Source of the DNA: Ctena decussata
Taxonomy: Eukaryota; Mollusca; Bivalvia; Lucinida; Lucinidae
Assembly (NCBI GenBank): GCA_963989385.1
Contig: OZ022503.1
Coordinates: 54,806,858 to 54,870,857, forward strand
Direction: 5' to 3'
DNA length: 64,000 nt
Shown here: piece by piece, positions 39,266 through 48,175 of the stretch
Layout of the letters: each line of letters begins with the position of its first letter
Numbering within the stretch: the first letter of the stretch is position 1
Program-made: the position numbers and the translations under genes
The notes under the pieces: generated by a model
Seen by the model: only the letters and a program-made list of their open reading frames with translations
Databases searched by the model: none
What the model was told of the DNA's origin: nothing

Positions 39266-41278
39266 TTGTCACGTGTAGGAAAGGGGAAGAAAGAAACAAA
39301 AGGGGTGGAAGCGTCCCGCACACAACGCTCAATCAACATTGAATCAACGTCGGTTCAAAGTCATGGGGCATTGAATCAACGTAGATGCATTGTTGACATA
39401 AAGTCGTATGCCTCCCGAGGAGTTGGGCTGATATACCTATTAGAGACAGAGCAAATATTGGGCCACTTTCACCTGAATCTACTTTATGCCTGGCCTTACA
39501 TTTATTGCAACTCATTTGTGATAAGGAAATCAAAGAATACTTACTCTTTTGTTCGGCTCCCCCGCTCCCCCTCCTCGCAGTATCTGAAAAAAGAGAAAAG
39601 AAAAGCGACAAAAGAAGTCCAACACTCTTGGGTAATGAAGCACTTTTTATCACATGAAATAACCAATCACAACACAACCTAATTTAGCTTAACATACTAT
39701 TAGAGTCTGAGCAAATATTGGGCCAGTTTCACCTGAGTCTACCTTATGCCTGACTTTACATTTATTGTAACTCATTTGTAAGAAGGAAATCAACCAATCA
39801 CAACACAACCTAAACTAACTTAACATAACTTTTATTTTGTCACGTGTAGGAAATGCGAAGAAAGAAACCAAAGGGGTGGACGCGTCCCGCACACAACGCT
39901 CAATCAACATTGAATCAACGTCGGTTCAAAGTCATGGGGCTTTGAATCAACGTAGATTCAATTTTGCCCTAACGCCATATGCTTCCCGGGGAGTTGGGAT
40001 GATATACCTATTAGAGACAGAGCAAAAGAAGTCCAACACTCTTGGGTATTGGGGCATTGAATCAACTTAGATGCATTGTTGACATAAAGTCGTATGCCTC
40101 CCGAGGAGTTTGGCTGATATACCTATTAGAGACAGAGCAAATATTGGGCCACTTTCACCTGAATCTACTTTATGATGACCTAAGGTCGTAAGCATCCCGG
40201 AGAGTTGGGCTGATATACCTATTAGAGACAGAGCAAAAGAAGTCCAACACTCTTGGGTTATAAAGCAACTATTATCACATGACATAACCAATCACAACAC
40301 AACCTAATTTAGCTTAACATACTATTAGAGACAGAGCAAATATTGGGCCAGATTCACCTGTGTCTACCTTATGCCTGACTTTACATTTAATGCAACTCAT
40401 TTGTAAGAAGGAAATCAACCAATCACAACACAACCTAAACTGACTTAACATAACTTTTATTTTGTCAGTGTAGGACAGGGGAAGAAAGAAACCAAAGGGG
40501 TGGACGCGTCCCGCACACAACGCTCAATCAACATTGAATCAACGTCGGTTCAAAGTCATGGGGCATTGAATCAACGTAGATTCAATTATGCCCTAACGCC
40601 ATATGCTTCCCGGGGAGTTGGGCTGATATACCTATTAGAGACAGAGCAAAAGAAGTCCAACACTCTTGGGTTATAAAGCAATTATTATCACATGACATAA
40701 CAAATCACAACACAACCTAATTTAGCTTAACATACTATTAGAGACAGAGCAAATATTGGGCCAGATTCACCTGTGTCTACCTTATGCCTGACTTTAAATA
40801 TGTTGCATCTCATTTGTAAGAAGGAAATCAACCAATCACAACACAATCTAAATTAACTTTTATTTTGTCACGTGTAGGACAGGGGAAGAAAAAACCAAAG
40901 GGGTGCTCGCGTCCCGCACACAACGCTCAATCAACACTGAATCAACCTCGGTTCAAAGTCATGGGGCATTGAATAAACGTAGATTCAATTTTGACCTAAC
41001 GTCGTATGCCTCCCGGGGAGTTTGGCTGATATACCTATTAGAGACAGAGCAAAAGAAGTCCAACACTCTTGGGTTATAAAGCAACTATTATCACATGACA
41101 TAACCAATCATAACACAATCTAATTTAGCTTAACATACTATTCGAGACAGAGCAAATATTGGGCCAGATTCACCTGTGTCTACCTTATGCCTGACTTTAC
41201 ATTTATTGTAACTCATTTGTAAGAAGGAATTCAACCAATCACAACACAACCTACACTAACTTAACATAACTTTTATTT
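39266..41278. repeat. Higher-order repeat copy 9, deleted (2013 bp; C, A/B chimera, A, A)
   Basis: Monomer starts are 39266 (C), 39837 (A fused to B, 625 bp), 40462 (A) and 40865 (A). At about 40047 the sequence jumps from CACTCTTGGGTA into TTGGGGCATTGAATC, i.e. from the end of an A module into the middle of a B unit. This is a visible deletion junction. Confidence 0.85.
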
Positions 41279-42120
41279 TGTCACGTGTAGGAAAGGGGAA
41301 GAAAGAAAACAAAGGAGTGGAAGCGTCCCGCACACAACGCTAAATTAACATTGAATCAACGCCGGTTCAAAGTCATGGGGCATTGAATCAACGTAGATGC
41401 AATGTTGACCTAAAGTCGTATGCCTTCCGGGGAGTTGGGCTGATATACCTATTAGAGACAGAGCAAATATTGGGCCAGTTTCACCTGAATCTACTTTATG
41501 CCTGACCTTACATTTATTGCAACTCATTTGTGATAAGGAAATCAAAGAATACTTACTATTTTGTTCGGCTCCCCCCTCCCTCTCCTCGCAGTATCTGAAA
41601 AAAGAAAAAAGAAGAGCGACAAAAGAAGTCCAACACTCTTGGGTTATGAAGCAACTATTATCACATGAAATAACCAATCACAACACAACCTAATTTAGCT
41701 TAAAATACTACTAGTGACAGAGCAAATATTGGGCCAGTTTCACCTGAGTCTACCTTATGCCTGACTTTAAATTTATTGCAACTCATTTGTAAGAAGGAAA
41801 TCAACCAATCACAACACAACCTAAACTAACTTAACATAACTTTTATTTTGTCACGTGTAGGACAGGGGAAGAAAGAACCCAAAGGGGTGGACGCGTCAAA
41901 CACACAACGCTCAATCAACATTGAATCAACGTCGGTTCAAAGTCATGGGGCATTGAATAAACGTAGATTCAATGTTGACCTAACGTCGTATGCCTCCCGG
42001 GTAGTTGGGCTGATATACCTATTAGAAACAGAGCAAAAGAAGTCAAACTTTCTTGGGTTAAAAAGCAACTATTATCACATGACATAACCAATCACAACAC
42101 AACCTAATTTAGCGTAACAT
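41279..42120. repeat. Right end of the array: C unit plus partial A unit
   Basis: A C unit (41279-41847) is followed by a partial A monomer (41848-42120) that ends in AATTTAGCGTAACAT, after which similarity to the satellite stops. These end units are more diverged than the core. Confidence 0.85.
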
Positions 42121-42370
42121 TCAAATTAAGTCTTATAGAATATTGCCAGATAACTCTTATGAGGATAAGTATGGATTGACGATGTTCTAGGCATTTTGTT
42201 CCTTGGCGTCTCCCCAACCATACATGAGCCTTGGTTAACTCCAATAAGCACTGTGTTCCTTGAAAATACAGCCAATAGTTGGTATCGTTACTTTTTTTAC
42301 TTAGTATAGTATGAAATAAACCTAGTATTATCATTACGCTCCATTCAAGTATATTGGAACTATAACCCAA
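42121..42370. other. No recognisable feature
   Basis: This is AT-rich unique-looking sequence just outside the right satellite edge. No motif-bearing frame was found. Confidence 0.3.
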
Positions 42371-42870
42371 AACTATACAACAAATGGCTAAGTCCTAGTT
42401 ATTGACACCTGGTCCCACCCATGAGCCTGACCCTGCAGCTTCTGTTGTCCAGATCAAAAGTAATGATACAGAGATACCATAAACCAATATGTAGTTACAG
42501 AGTTATGAGCAATCAAAAAGGCTTAACACAAAACTTTGATATTATGAAAATGCCTAAGTCCTAATTACAGGCCCTTGGCCCCGCCAGTGGGCATGAACCA
42601 GGGGCTAAGATAATTTACACCGAAGGCAATGCTATAGACGGATATCATAAACCAAATATGAAAAGAATCTGATGTGTAGTTACAGAGATATGAGTATTTC
42701 AAAAGGTGTAATGCAAAACTTTGACGTACAATTGATGAACGGACGGACGGACGAACGAACAAGCTAACGAAAGAACGAACGGACAAACGAACGAACGGAC
42801 GGAGGGACGGAATGACAAAAACTATACACCCCCTGACATACTTCGTATGTTAGGGGTATAAAAATGTTGG
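42371..42870 (+). mobile_element. Helitron-like / 'pearl'-type non-autonomous element
   Basis: Two diverged tandem core units of about 170 bp share AAGTCCTA(A/G)TTA, GATACCATAAACCA-like and ATGAG(C/T)A...CAAAA(C/A)GG..TAA segments. An ACGG/ACGA-rich microsatellite follows (42739-42811), then a terminal hairpin CCCCTGACATAC-TTC-GTATGTTAGGGG (42830-42856). Tandem cores plus ACGG-type microsatellite plus 3' hairpin is the plan of Helitron-like pearl elements described in bivalves. The left end is not defined. Confidence 0.55.
42739..42811. repeat. ACGG/ACGA tetranucleotide microsatellite
   Basis: An imperfect GGAC/GAAC tetranucleotide array inside the pearl-like element. Confidence 0.9.
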
Positions 42871-42973
42871 TACTCACAGGAATTAATTTGTTCAGGCAAT
42901 ACTAAAGAGTACCCCTGAGGCCCGGAAAATAAGTTGGTTAAGCGCTGGTATGCTAAGCTAGTGGTCTGGCCCA

Positions 42974-43109
42974 GAGGTTATAAAACTTGAGTACATTCTC
43001 AAACTCGAAATAAAGCACACTGATTGGCTGCTTCTGAGCACATGCTCGAAAGCAGCCAATCAATGTGCTTTACTTTGAATTTGAGATTATTCTCAAGTTT
43101 TATAACCTC
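42974..43109. mobile_element. 136-bp foldback MITE
   Basis: The sequence is one long imperfect inverted repeat. The arms begin GAGGTTATAAAACTTGAG and end CTCAAGTTTTATAACCTC, and pairing continues inward through AAAGCACA..GATTGGCTGCTT against AAGCAGCCAATCAATGTGCTTT. It has no coding capacity. A target duplication is not clear. Confidence 0.8.
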
Positions 43110-43188
43110 GAAACCTGGTTCGAAACCCACTGGAGCGGAACTCATTTCAGCTATAAACTGAGGTTCTTAGCACACATCCTTTCATATT

Positions 43189-43284
43189 GGACGGACGCAC
43201 GGCGCCAAGTGTGTGCAACTATGGTTGCGTGCCGTTGAGCCACTTGGGTAACATCGATAAGAGAATTGAACAGAACAGAACAGA
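43189..43284 (+). mobile_element. Small retroposon (family R93), copy 1, with 15-bp target duplication
   Basis: The body runs GGACGGACGCACGGCGCC ... GAGCCACTTGGGTAACATCG and ends in ATTGAA followed by repeated CAGAA units. The flanking direct repeat ACATCCTTTCATWTT (43174-43188 and 43285-43299, one mismatch) shows retrotransposition. I see no convincing box B, so this is either a reduced SINE or the 3' end of a longer retroelement. Confidence 0.8.
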
Positions 43285-43683
43285 ACATCCTTTCATTTTT
43301 TTCTTTTTTGATTTGGGGTTTACGGCCCTTTCAAGAATATTTCACTTATTTCGAGCTAATCGTAAAGCAGAGGTGGGCGAAAACCGGAGCTCCCAGGAAA
43401 AACACACACACACACCTGAACTTCCGTATGCAGAACTTGGCTTTCTCGCATGTGCGCCAGCGAGGCTTGAACACACAACGGTGAGAGACCTGATGTTTAA
43501 GAGTCAGCGTCCTTTTCCATTCATGTTACCCTTCTATCTGATTGATCTGACTAAAATACTGTAGAGAAGGCTGTAAAACCGTAAAACAAGTCATCCACCC
43601 AATAAACAGAGTACCCACAACAAACTTTGTATGTAACAGAATAAAAGTACCGTGATAATTTTAAGTACTGTGTCAGATGATAA

Positions 43684-43751
43684 GCAAACAGTACAGTCCC
43701 AGATCAGACTCCTCTGAAAGGAGCAGTCTGATCAAGGCTAACTCTGTTTGC
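43684..43751. mobile_element. Short palindromic element (about 68 bp), copy 1
   Basis: GCAAACAGT...GATCAGACT..CTCTGAAAGGAGCAGTCTGATC...CTGTTTGC forms a stem-loop over its whole length. A second copy lies at 54266-54333. Confidence 0.7.
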
Positions 43752-43828
43752 CATTCAGTATCATCACAGGTAGTTTAGGTGTCCCAGATTTTAAAATTTT
43801 TTTAACGTAGTCAAACTTATCACCATGC

Positions 43829-44043
43829 GCCGCGACACGACAAAACTAAAGAAGTGGTTGTGCGCCCAGCGCAGAGTCAGCCCAGTCTGATCAGAGCCTT
43901 TGCTGTCTGCATGGTGGTAGCTTAGACCCTTAGTTACTCTTAAAGTCCTTAGCGGAGAGTCTGATCGGACTGGGCGGATGCTCAGGCTGATCTGAGTCTG
44001 CGCTGGGCGCACAACCACTTTTTTTTTCTCGTTGTCGCGGCTC
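43829..44043. mobile_element. Foldback MITE (family F240), copy 1
   Basis: Inverted terminal arms, (GC)GCCGCGACACGACAAAAC and GTTGTCGCGGCTC with TGGTTGTGCGCCCAG inside, surround a core with TCTGATCAGA..CTTCGCT-type palindromes. The last arm has a T-run expansion. It has no coding capacity. Confidence 0.85.
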
Positions 44044-44069
44044 AGTTATTTTGTTCTACTGATTCTTAC

Positions 44070-44159
44070 CATATCCTGTTTATCCTCGTATTTGCCCTGA
44101 ACTTCGTCTTTGTTTTGGTCAGTTGCGGCTTTTTCCACCAACAAGGACTTCAGTTTTTG
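44070..44159 (-). other. Possible exon fragment of a minus-strand gene, followed by GTAAGA
   Basis: On the minus strand a 30-codon open stretch rich in charged residues (includes KSLLVEKAATDQ and QGKYEDKQDM) is followed directly by the donor-like GTAAGAATC. It ends in phase 0, like the candidate first exon at 53591-53695. An in-frame TAA (44160-44162) lies just before it and there is no good acceptor or ATG, so its left boundary is undefined. I do not recognise the peptide. It may be chance. Confidence 0.15.
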
Positions 44160-44377
44160 TTACAGTGCCTCACGATACATTATCACATTCTGCAGACACA
44201 CAAATATTCACAATCAGAACATTACATAACAAGCATACCGCAGAATGCGGCCTATCCGTTCTCATCAGAAACTCGACTAAAAAGTTACGCAGCCGAAGAG
44301 ACGACGCCGGAGAGTAATGCCTATATCTTGTTTCTGTTGGTATTAGGCAAGACAATTAACGACCAATGGCAAAACGC

Positions 44378-44412
44378 CCCCCCCCCCCTCTCACCCCCCT
44401 CCCCGCCCCCTT
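44378..44412. repeat. Poly-C rich tract
   Basis: A C-rich run with interspersed T/G, a low-complexity tract in otherwise unannotated sequence. Confidence 0.85.
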
Positions 44413-44741
44413 CTTCCACTTCGACGTATGTAAATGTCAGCCATTCGGTAATTTGATTAAAAATGGTTCATGGCTACAAACCAAGCAGTGATGTCATAAC
44501 TCTAACAGAACGCATATTATCAAATCATTATCTGAACCCATTAATGCCCAGTTGACTATTCTATCCTTTTCAAATGGATGAGTCCACTTGTCAATTAAGG
44601 GGTGTCTGGTTTAGTTCATTTTTATCATTTTCATTTTATTCTAAAGAGAAATAGCCATTTATCTTATGCAAATAGTTGACGATTTGCGGCGTCTGATCAG
44701 GGTATGCACAGTTCGCATATGTCCTATTAGTGAGACGATAT

Positions 44742-44980
44742 GAGCCTCGACACGAAAAAAAAAAAAACAATGTGGTTGTGCGCCCAGCTCAGACTCAGAT
44801 CAGCCTGGGCATCCGCCCAGTCCGATCAGACACTTCGCTAAGCGCTTAAAGGGTAGGTAAGGGTCTGAGCAACCGCCATGCGCCAGCGAAGACTCTGATC
44901 AGGCTGGGCGGATGCCCAGGCTGATCTGAGTCTGCGCTGGGCACACAGCCACTTTGTTGGTTTTGTCGTGTCCCGGCTCA
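44742..44980. mobile_element. Foldback MITE (family F240), copy 2
   Basis: The arms are GAGCCTCGACACGA and GTCGTGTCCCGGCTC, with TGTGGTTGTGCGCCCAG and its complement inside. The left arm has an A-run expansion. The core contains AGCGCTTAAAGGGTAGGTAAGGGTC. Confidence 0.85.
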
Positions 44981-45040
44981 ATTATAGGCATGAATGGGTT
45001 AACTTGAGCAAGTTAGCAGGTATACATTGCTTGATGAAGC

Positions 45041-45842
45041 GGTTTACTCCCGTTTCGCCTACTCCCATTTCGCCTACTCCCGTTTCGCCTATGATTTGTC
45101 CCATTTCGCCTACTCCCATTTCGCCTACTCCCAGTTCGCCTACTCTTAAATATATCACTACTCCCGTTTCGCCTACTCATTTTTTTAAAAAATATAAATG
45201 GAAATAAAAAATATTTCTTAACGTTTTGTTTATTTACATTCTAATATTAACACATTTAAAAACATGCTGCATAAAATATTTCATCAAGATTAAAAAAAAA
45301 AGATAAAATAAAATAAATAAAATAAAAAAAAAAAAAAAAAAAAAAATAAAAATACAGTATAGTCAGGAGTTGCTTATCAGCTTAAAATAAGGGTCCCGCG
45401 TCTCCTCCCTCCCCATTTTTTTTAGTTTATAAAAAAAAAAAACATTGTAAATAGAAATGATACAAGAATATGTAATTCCCAGTTTAAGTCCAAGCTGTTT
45501 TAAAATATATGTTAAATAATGATGTGAACTCGCCATACGAGCTCACAGTATGAGCTAATTATAAACAGGCCTACACTAATTTATAATCCTTCAGTAATTA
45601 TCAATCAACCAAAGTCCGATTAACAGGTACTGTAAAGATACGTTTGACAAAAATTAAAAAAAAATCATGTATATTAAAATAAAACAAATAAATAAATAAA
45701 AAACGTAATATGAAAAATTTTCATTGAGTAGGCGAAACGGGAATTAGGTTATATTTGACAGTAGGCGAAACGGGAGTAGGTGAAATGGGAATAGGCGAAA
45801 CGGGAGTAGGCGAAATGGGAGTAGGCGAAATGGGAACATCCC
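45041..45842. mobile_element. 802-bp non-autonomous element with minisatellite arms and 8-bp target duplication
   Basis: The left arm (45041-45178) is an array of about nine ACTCCCGTTTCGCCT-type 15-bp units. The right arm (45727-45842) is the same minisatellite in inverse orientation (GTAGGCGAAACGGGA units). Between them lie about 540 bp of AT-rich sequence with a long A-run (about 45317-45346). The exact direct repeat GATGAAGC flanks the outer ends (45033-45040 and 45843-45850). An 8-bp duplication is typical of hAT- or P-type DNA transposons, but no transposase is present and the terminal bases do not identify a family. Confidence 0.65.
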
Positions 45843-45882
45843 GATGAAGCCACCGCCTACTGAAACCAATCTGAAAATATGG

Positions 45883-46078
45883 ATGGATAGATGACTTGTG
45901 ATTTTACGTCCTTTTAACAGAATTTTAGTCATATCAGAACGATGGTACGGTGATAATGAAAGGCTGTGTGCAATGGATCCCCGTTTACGGTAGAAAAGAC
46001 TCTCGCCTCCAGCGGGGCTCGAACCCGGTCCGCTAGATCATTATGCCAGCGCTTAGCCCACTGAGCTACCGGGGCTCC
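45883..46078 (-). mobile_element. tRNA-derived SINE, family 1, intact head, 13-bp target duplication
   Basis: This is the best copy of family 1. The minus-strand head has box A (TAGCTCAGTGGGCTAAGCGC) and box B (GGTTCGAGCCC) at tRNA spacing, followed by the body with ATTATCA and GTTAAAAGGACGTAAAATCA. The direct repeat TCTGAAAATATGG flanks it at 45870-45882 and 46079-46091. Pol III promoter elements look intact. Confidence 0.9.
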
Positions 46079-46091
46079 TCTGAAAATATGG

Positions 46092-46459
46092 TATGAACCT
46101 TCAAGGCCGTCGTCGCCGGTCCGGCAGGTCCGACGAGCGCCGTACCACTTTTTTGGTCGAGTATGCTATCTGCCGTACCACTATTTTTTCTTTTCAGCCG
46201 ATTTACCTGTGAATTAATTGAATCGCATCATTAAAAGTGCCGCAATTTATCGATGAAATTATCGTTGCACGTGTCATCAATAAACCTGGCCAAGGTGTGA
46301 AAACATGCAGTCACACACCGTGCAAAACAATGCAGTTATTCTACTGACATCTGCTTGATTAATTTCATAATCGTTAAAGGATTATTTTCAGTGGACGATT
46401 TATCAAAGACATGATAAACTCTTTGATCCAGAATGTAAATAACTTCTTGGTTTTGATAT
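46092..46459. other. No recognisable feature
   Basis: This is mixed-composition sequence. TTTTTTCTTTTCAG (near 46180) and GGATTATTTTCAG (near 46380) on the plus strand resemble acceptors ahead of the hAT-like frame at 46460, but no exon can be defined. Confidence 0.25.
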
Positions 46460-46953
46460 TTGTATGCCAACAATGATATGAAAACAAAATACAGCGGCAT
46501 GTTTTTCTCGGCGCAACAGAAGAAAGTTTTAATCCCCTCAATGTATTTTTCTAATTATTCTAAATCAAACAATATGTCGGGCGGCAAAGTATGTATAAAA
46601 CATTTTGAATTTACATGTATGAGCATTGGACGGACACACGGCGCCAAGTGTGTGCAACAATGGCTACGTACCGTTGAGCCACTTGGGTAACGTCGATAAG
46701 AGAATTGAACTGAACTGAACTGTATGAGCATTCTGAACTGAACTGTATGAGCATTCTAAGTCCTGAGACTGTACCGAAAGTTCCATGTCAATGTTGTTAT
46801 TCTATTATGGATATACAAGTACCGCCTGTTCCAAATCAGCCCAAGGCTTTTAGGTTCCCACAACGTACATTTGGTGTAAAAAAAAGACGCAACAGAGAAG
46901 TTTTGATGCCACCGCCTGATGAGACTCGCAGAGGGGTCGAAATAGTTGTTTAG
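46460..46953 (+). pseudogene. hAT-like transposase or domesticated derivative, N-terminal fragment split by a retroposon
   Basis: Two frames flank the small retroposon at 46628-46720. The left frame (from 46460) contains YSKSNNMSGGKVCIKHFEF. The right frame (from 46747) contains VPPVPNQPKAFRFPQRTFG and then a basic KKRRNR stretch. The P-N-Q-P...F-x-F-P-x-R-x-F-G pattern resembles the start of TTF/ZMYM-type hAT-family proteins just before their zinc finger, but the finger and the catalytic region are absent. The left and right frames join in register across the target duplication when the 128-bp insertion (46628-46755) is ignored. Since 128 is not a multiple of three, the insertion breaks the frame. 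The frame ends at TAG at 46951-46953. Family assignment rests on that short motif and is tentative. Confidence 0.4.
46628..46720 (+). mobile_element. Small retroposon (family R93), copy 2, with 12-bp target duplication present three times
   Basis: The body is GGACGGACACACGGCGCC ... GAGAATTGAAC with TGAAC tail repeats. TGTATGAGCATT occurs immediately before it (46616-46627), immediately after it (46721-46732) and again after an extra CTGAACTGAAC (46744-46755). The third copy shows a secondary tandem duplication of tail plus target site. The element lies inside the hAT-like frame. Confidence 0.9.
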
Positions 46954-47088
46954 GACAAATAAAACAAACAAAAATAAAACAACTATAGTGGGGATTATAT
47001 CTGTATCAGCTTAATTTAGCTTGAACGCAGAAATTGATGCCAGCGCCTTATGAGACTCGCAAAGGGGTCGAAATGGTTGTTAAAGATC
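46906..47088. repeat. Two direct copies of a roughly 55-bp segment
   Basis: TTGATGCCACCGCC..ATGAGACTCGCAGAGGGG..GAAATAGTTGTT at 46906-46955 recurs with few changes at about 47036-47085. It is a partial tandem duplication or two fragments of the same dispersed element. Confidence 0.7.
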
Positions 47089-47219
47089 TCCTCGAGTCTT
47101 ACGTTTGCTCTTTTTCGTATTTAACAAGCAAAACTTGGTGACCAAAACGACTGAAATTTGGCCCCAAACGCATCCAAAAATGCATTTAAAACGCACATAG
47201 AGACGCCCATAAATCAAAA

Positions 47220-47305
47220 ATTTTCTCGGGGGAGGTCCCCCGAACCCCTCTTACGAGAGGGGGTAACCCCCTCTCGTGCTCTCACCCTCTCGTGCCTTCG
47301 GCACT
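47220..47305. repeat. G/C-rich segment with strong hairpins
   Basis: ACGAGAGGGGG-TAA-CCCCCTCTCGT forms a perfect 11-bp stem (47253-47277), followed by a GTGCCTTCGGCAC hairpin. The composition contrasts with the AT-rich surroundings and suggests the end of a dispersed element, family unknown. Confidence 0.6.
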
Positions 47306-47359
47306 CGCTGCTATCCTCCGCCGGACCAGTTTTCACTACACAGCGACGGGCCTGACCTT

Positions 47360-47933
47360 GAAGAAAACCTAGTCAGACATCGTAAGGTCCCATTACAAAT
47401 CTGAGCAATGAATAAAAATTAAAAAGTTTTTAATGCAAATGGATAAAGCTGTGACCTGGATCTTGGTCAGCAGCAACATCCACATGGTGTCAAAAAATCT
47501 GCATGAACCTGGAAAAAAACCCTAGTTACAATGTAGATAGGTTCCATCATAGGATATTGGAAATATAAAAGATTACGAACTTTACACAAAAATTTAAGTC
47601 TGTGACCTTTTGAACCTAGGAAAACAGCAGCATCCAGAGGTGGAAGAAGGAGAGGTGAAAGAAGGGGGGTGGGAGGTAGGAGGGTGGGTTGTGGGGGTTT
47701 ACACGGCGAGGGCGTTTTGCCATTGATCTTTAACTGTCTAGCCTGCGAATAGCAGAGCGCTTTGTGTGGGGGTTTGGAGGTGGGGGTAGGGGGCTGAAGT
47801 TCTATGATGGTACGAATAAATCTATAATGCATTGTAAAATCAAACGCTCTAATTTTTTTGAAGAATGTTAATTAAGGTGTCCCAATTATTTGACTTTTTA
47901 CGGTAATTGCAGTGATGAAAGGTCGAATGAAAA
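47360..47933. other. No gene recognised; purine-rich tract
   Basis: It contains a G/A-rich low-complexity stretch (about 47636-47800). The long minus-strand frame over it is proline/serine-rich by composition and is not convincing. Confidence 0.3.
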
Positions 47934-47934
47934 T

Positions 47935-48171
47935 GAGCCGCGACACGTGAAAACCAACAAAGTGGTTGTGCGCCCAGGGCAGACTCAGATCAGTCTGGGC
48001 ATCCTCCAAGTCTGATCAGACTCATCACTAAGCGCTTAAAGGGTAGCTAAGGGTCTAAGCTACCTTCACGCGGACAGCAAAGACTCTTGATCGGACTGGG
48101 CGAATGACCAGGCTGATCTGAGTCTCTGCTTGGCGCACAACCACATTGTTTGTTTTGTTGTGTCGCGGCTC
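47935..48171. mobile_element. Foldback MITE (family F240), copy 3, exact 4-bp duplication AAAT
   Basis: The arms GAGCCGCGACACGTG and GTTGTGTCGCGGCTC bound the element, and AAAT flanks it on both sides (47931-47934 and 48172-48175). The core carries AGCGCTTAAAGGGTAGCTAAG. Confidence 0.88.
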
Positions 48172-48175
48172 AAAT

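Larger units (their letters stand above)
11744..41847. repeat. Homogenised core of the satellite: higher-order repeat array of A, B and C monomers
   Basis: About 30 kb of tandem monomers, each starting at TTGTCACGTGTAGGA or a variant. Three length classes recur. A is 408-414 bp. B is about 508-510 bp; it carries an extra 98 bp formed by a second copy of the CCTCCCGGG...CTGATATACC...GACAGAGCAAA module. C is 569-572 bp; it carries an extra 158 bp including a C-rich/GA-rich block. C units mark the start of each higher-order repeat at 11744, 14976, 18621, 22271, 26508, 29648, 33298, 36539, 39266 and 41279. Within an A monomer two motifs, ATTAGAGACAGAGCAAA and CCAATCACAACACAACCTA, each occur twice, so the monomer itself arose by internal duplication. 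Recurrent open frames on both strands (for example 138 codons plus and 114 codons minus in C units) start at TTG or lie inside the repeat, and I do not call them genes. Confidence 0.95.

Noticed and set aside
9719..39677. Repeated minus-strand frames containing CNKCKARHKVDSG, which looks like a cysteine motif
   Set aside because: They are satellite translations; the CxxC comes from GTTGCAATAAATGTAAAG. They have no domain context and the frame length changes with each monomer class. Only the splice-site arrangement was kept as an observation.
12316..41847. CRISPR-like reading of the regular repeats
   Set aside because: Repeat units are 400-570 bp with no short repeat/unique spacer alternation, and the sequence is eukaryotic.
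12316..41847. CENP-B-box-like motif in the satellite
   Set aside because: I looked for the TTCG....A..CGGG pattern and did not find it; CTTCCCGGGGAGTTGGG is only superficially similar.
7766..42087. Many repeated plus-strand frames beginning with SRVGQGKKETKG-type peptide
   Set aside because: They are the same satellite segment translated again and again. They open at TTG, have no AUG, end at varied points and show no protein motif.
42565..42786. 73-codon minus-strand frame with Ser/Arg/Val-rich repeats
   Set aside because: It is a translation of the ACGG/ACGA microsatellite in the pearl-like element.
44115..44456. 113-codon plus-strand frame
   Set aside because: It runs into a poly-C tract, has no recognisable motif and overlaps the weak minus-strand exon candidate.
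46006..46078. Functional tRNA gene on the minus strand
   Set aside because: Boxes A and B are good, but it is the head of a SINE with exact target duplications at both ends.
46205..46270. Minus-strand CACAG/GTAAAT donor near 46205
   Set aside because: All three upstream frames are closed by stop codons within a few codons, so no exon is supported.
47467..47832. 121-codon proline-rich minus-strand frame
   Set aside because: It lies over a G/A-rich low-complexity tract and composition alone explains the proline content. No start context, splice sites or motif support it.
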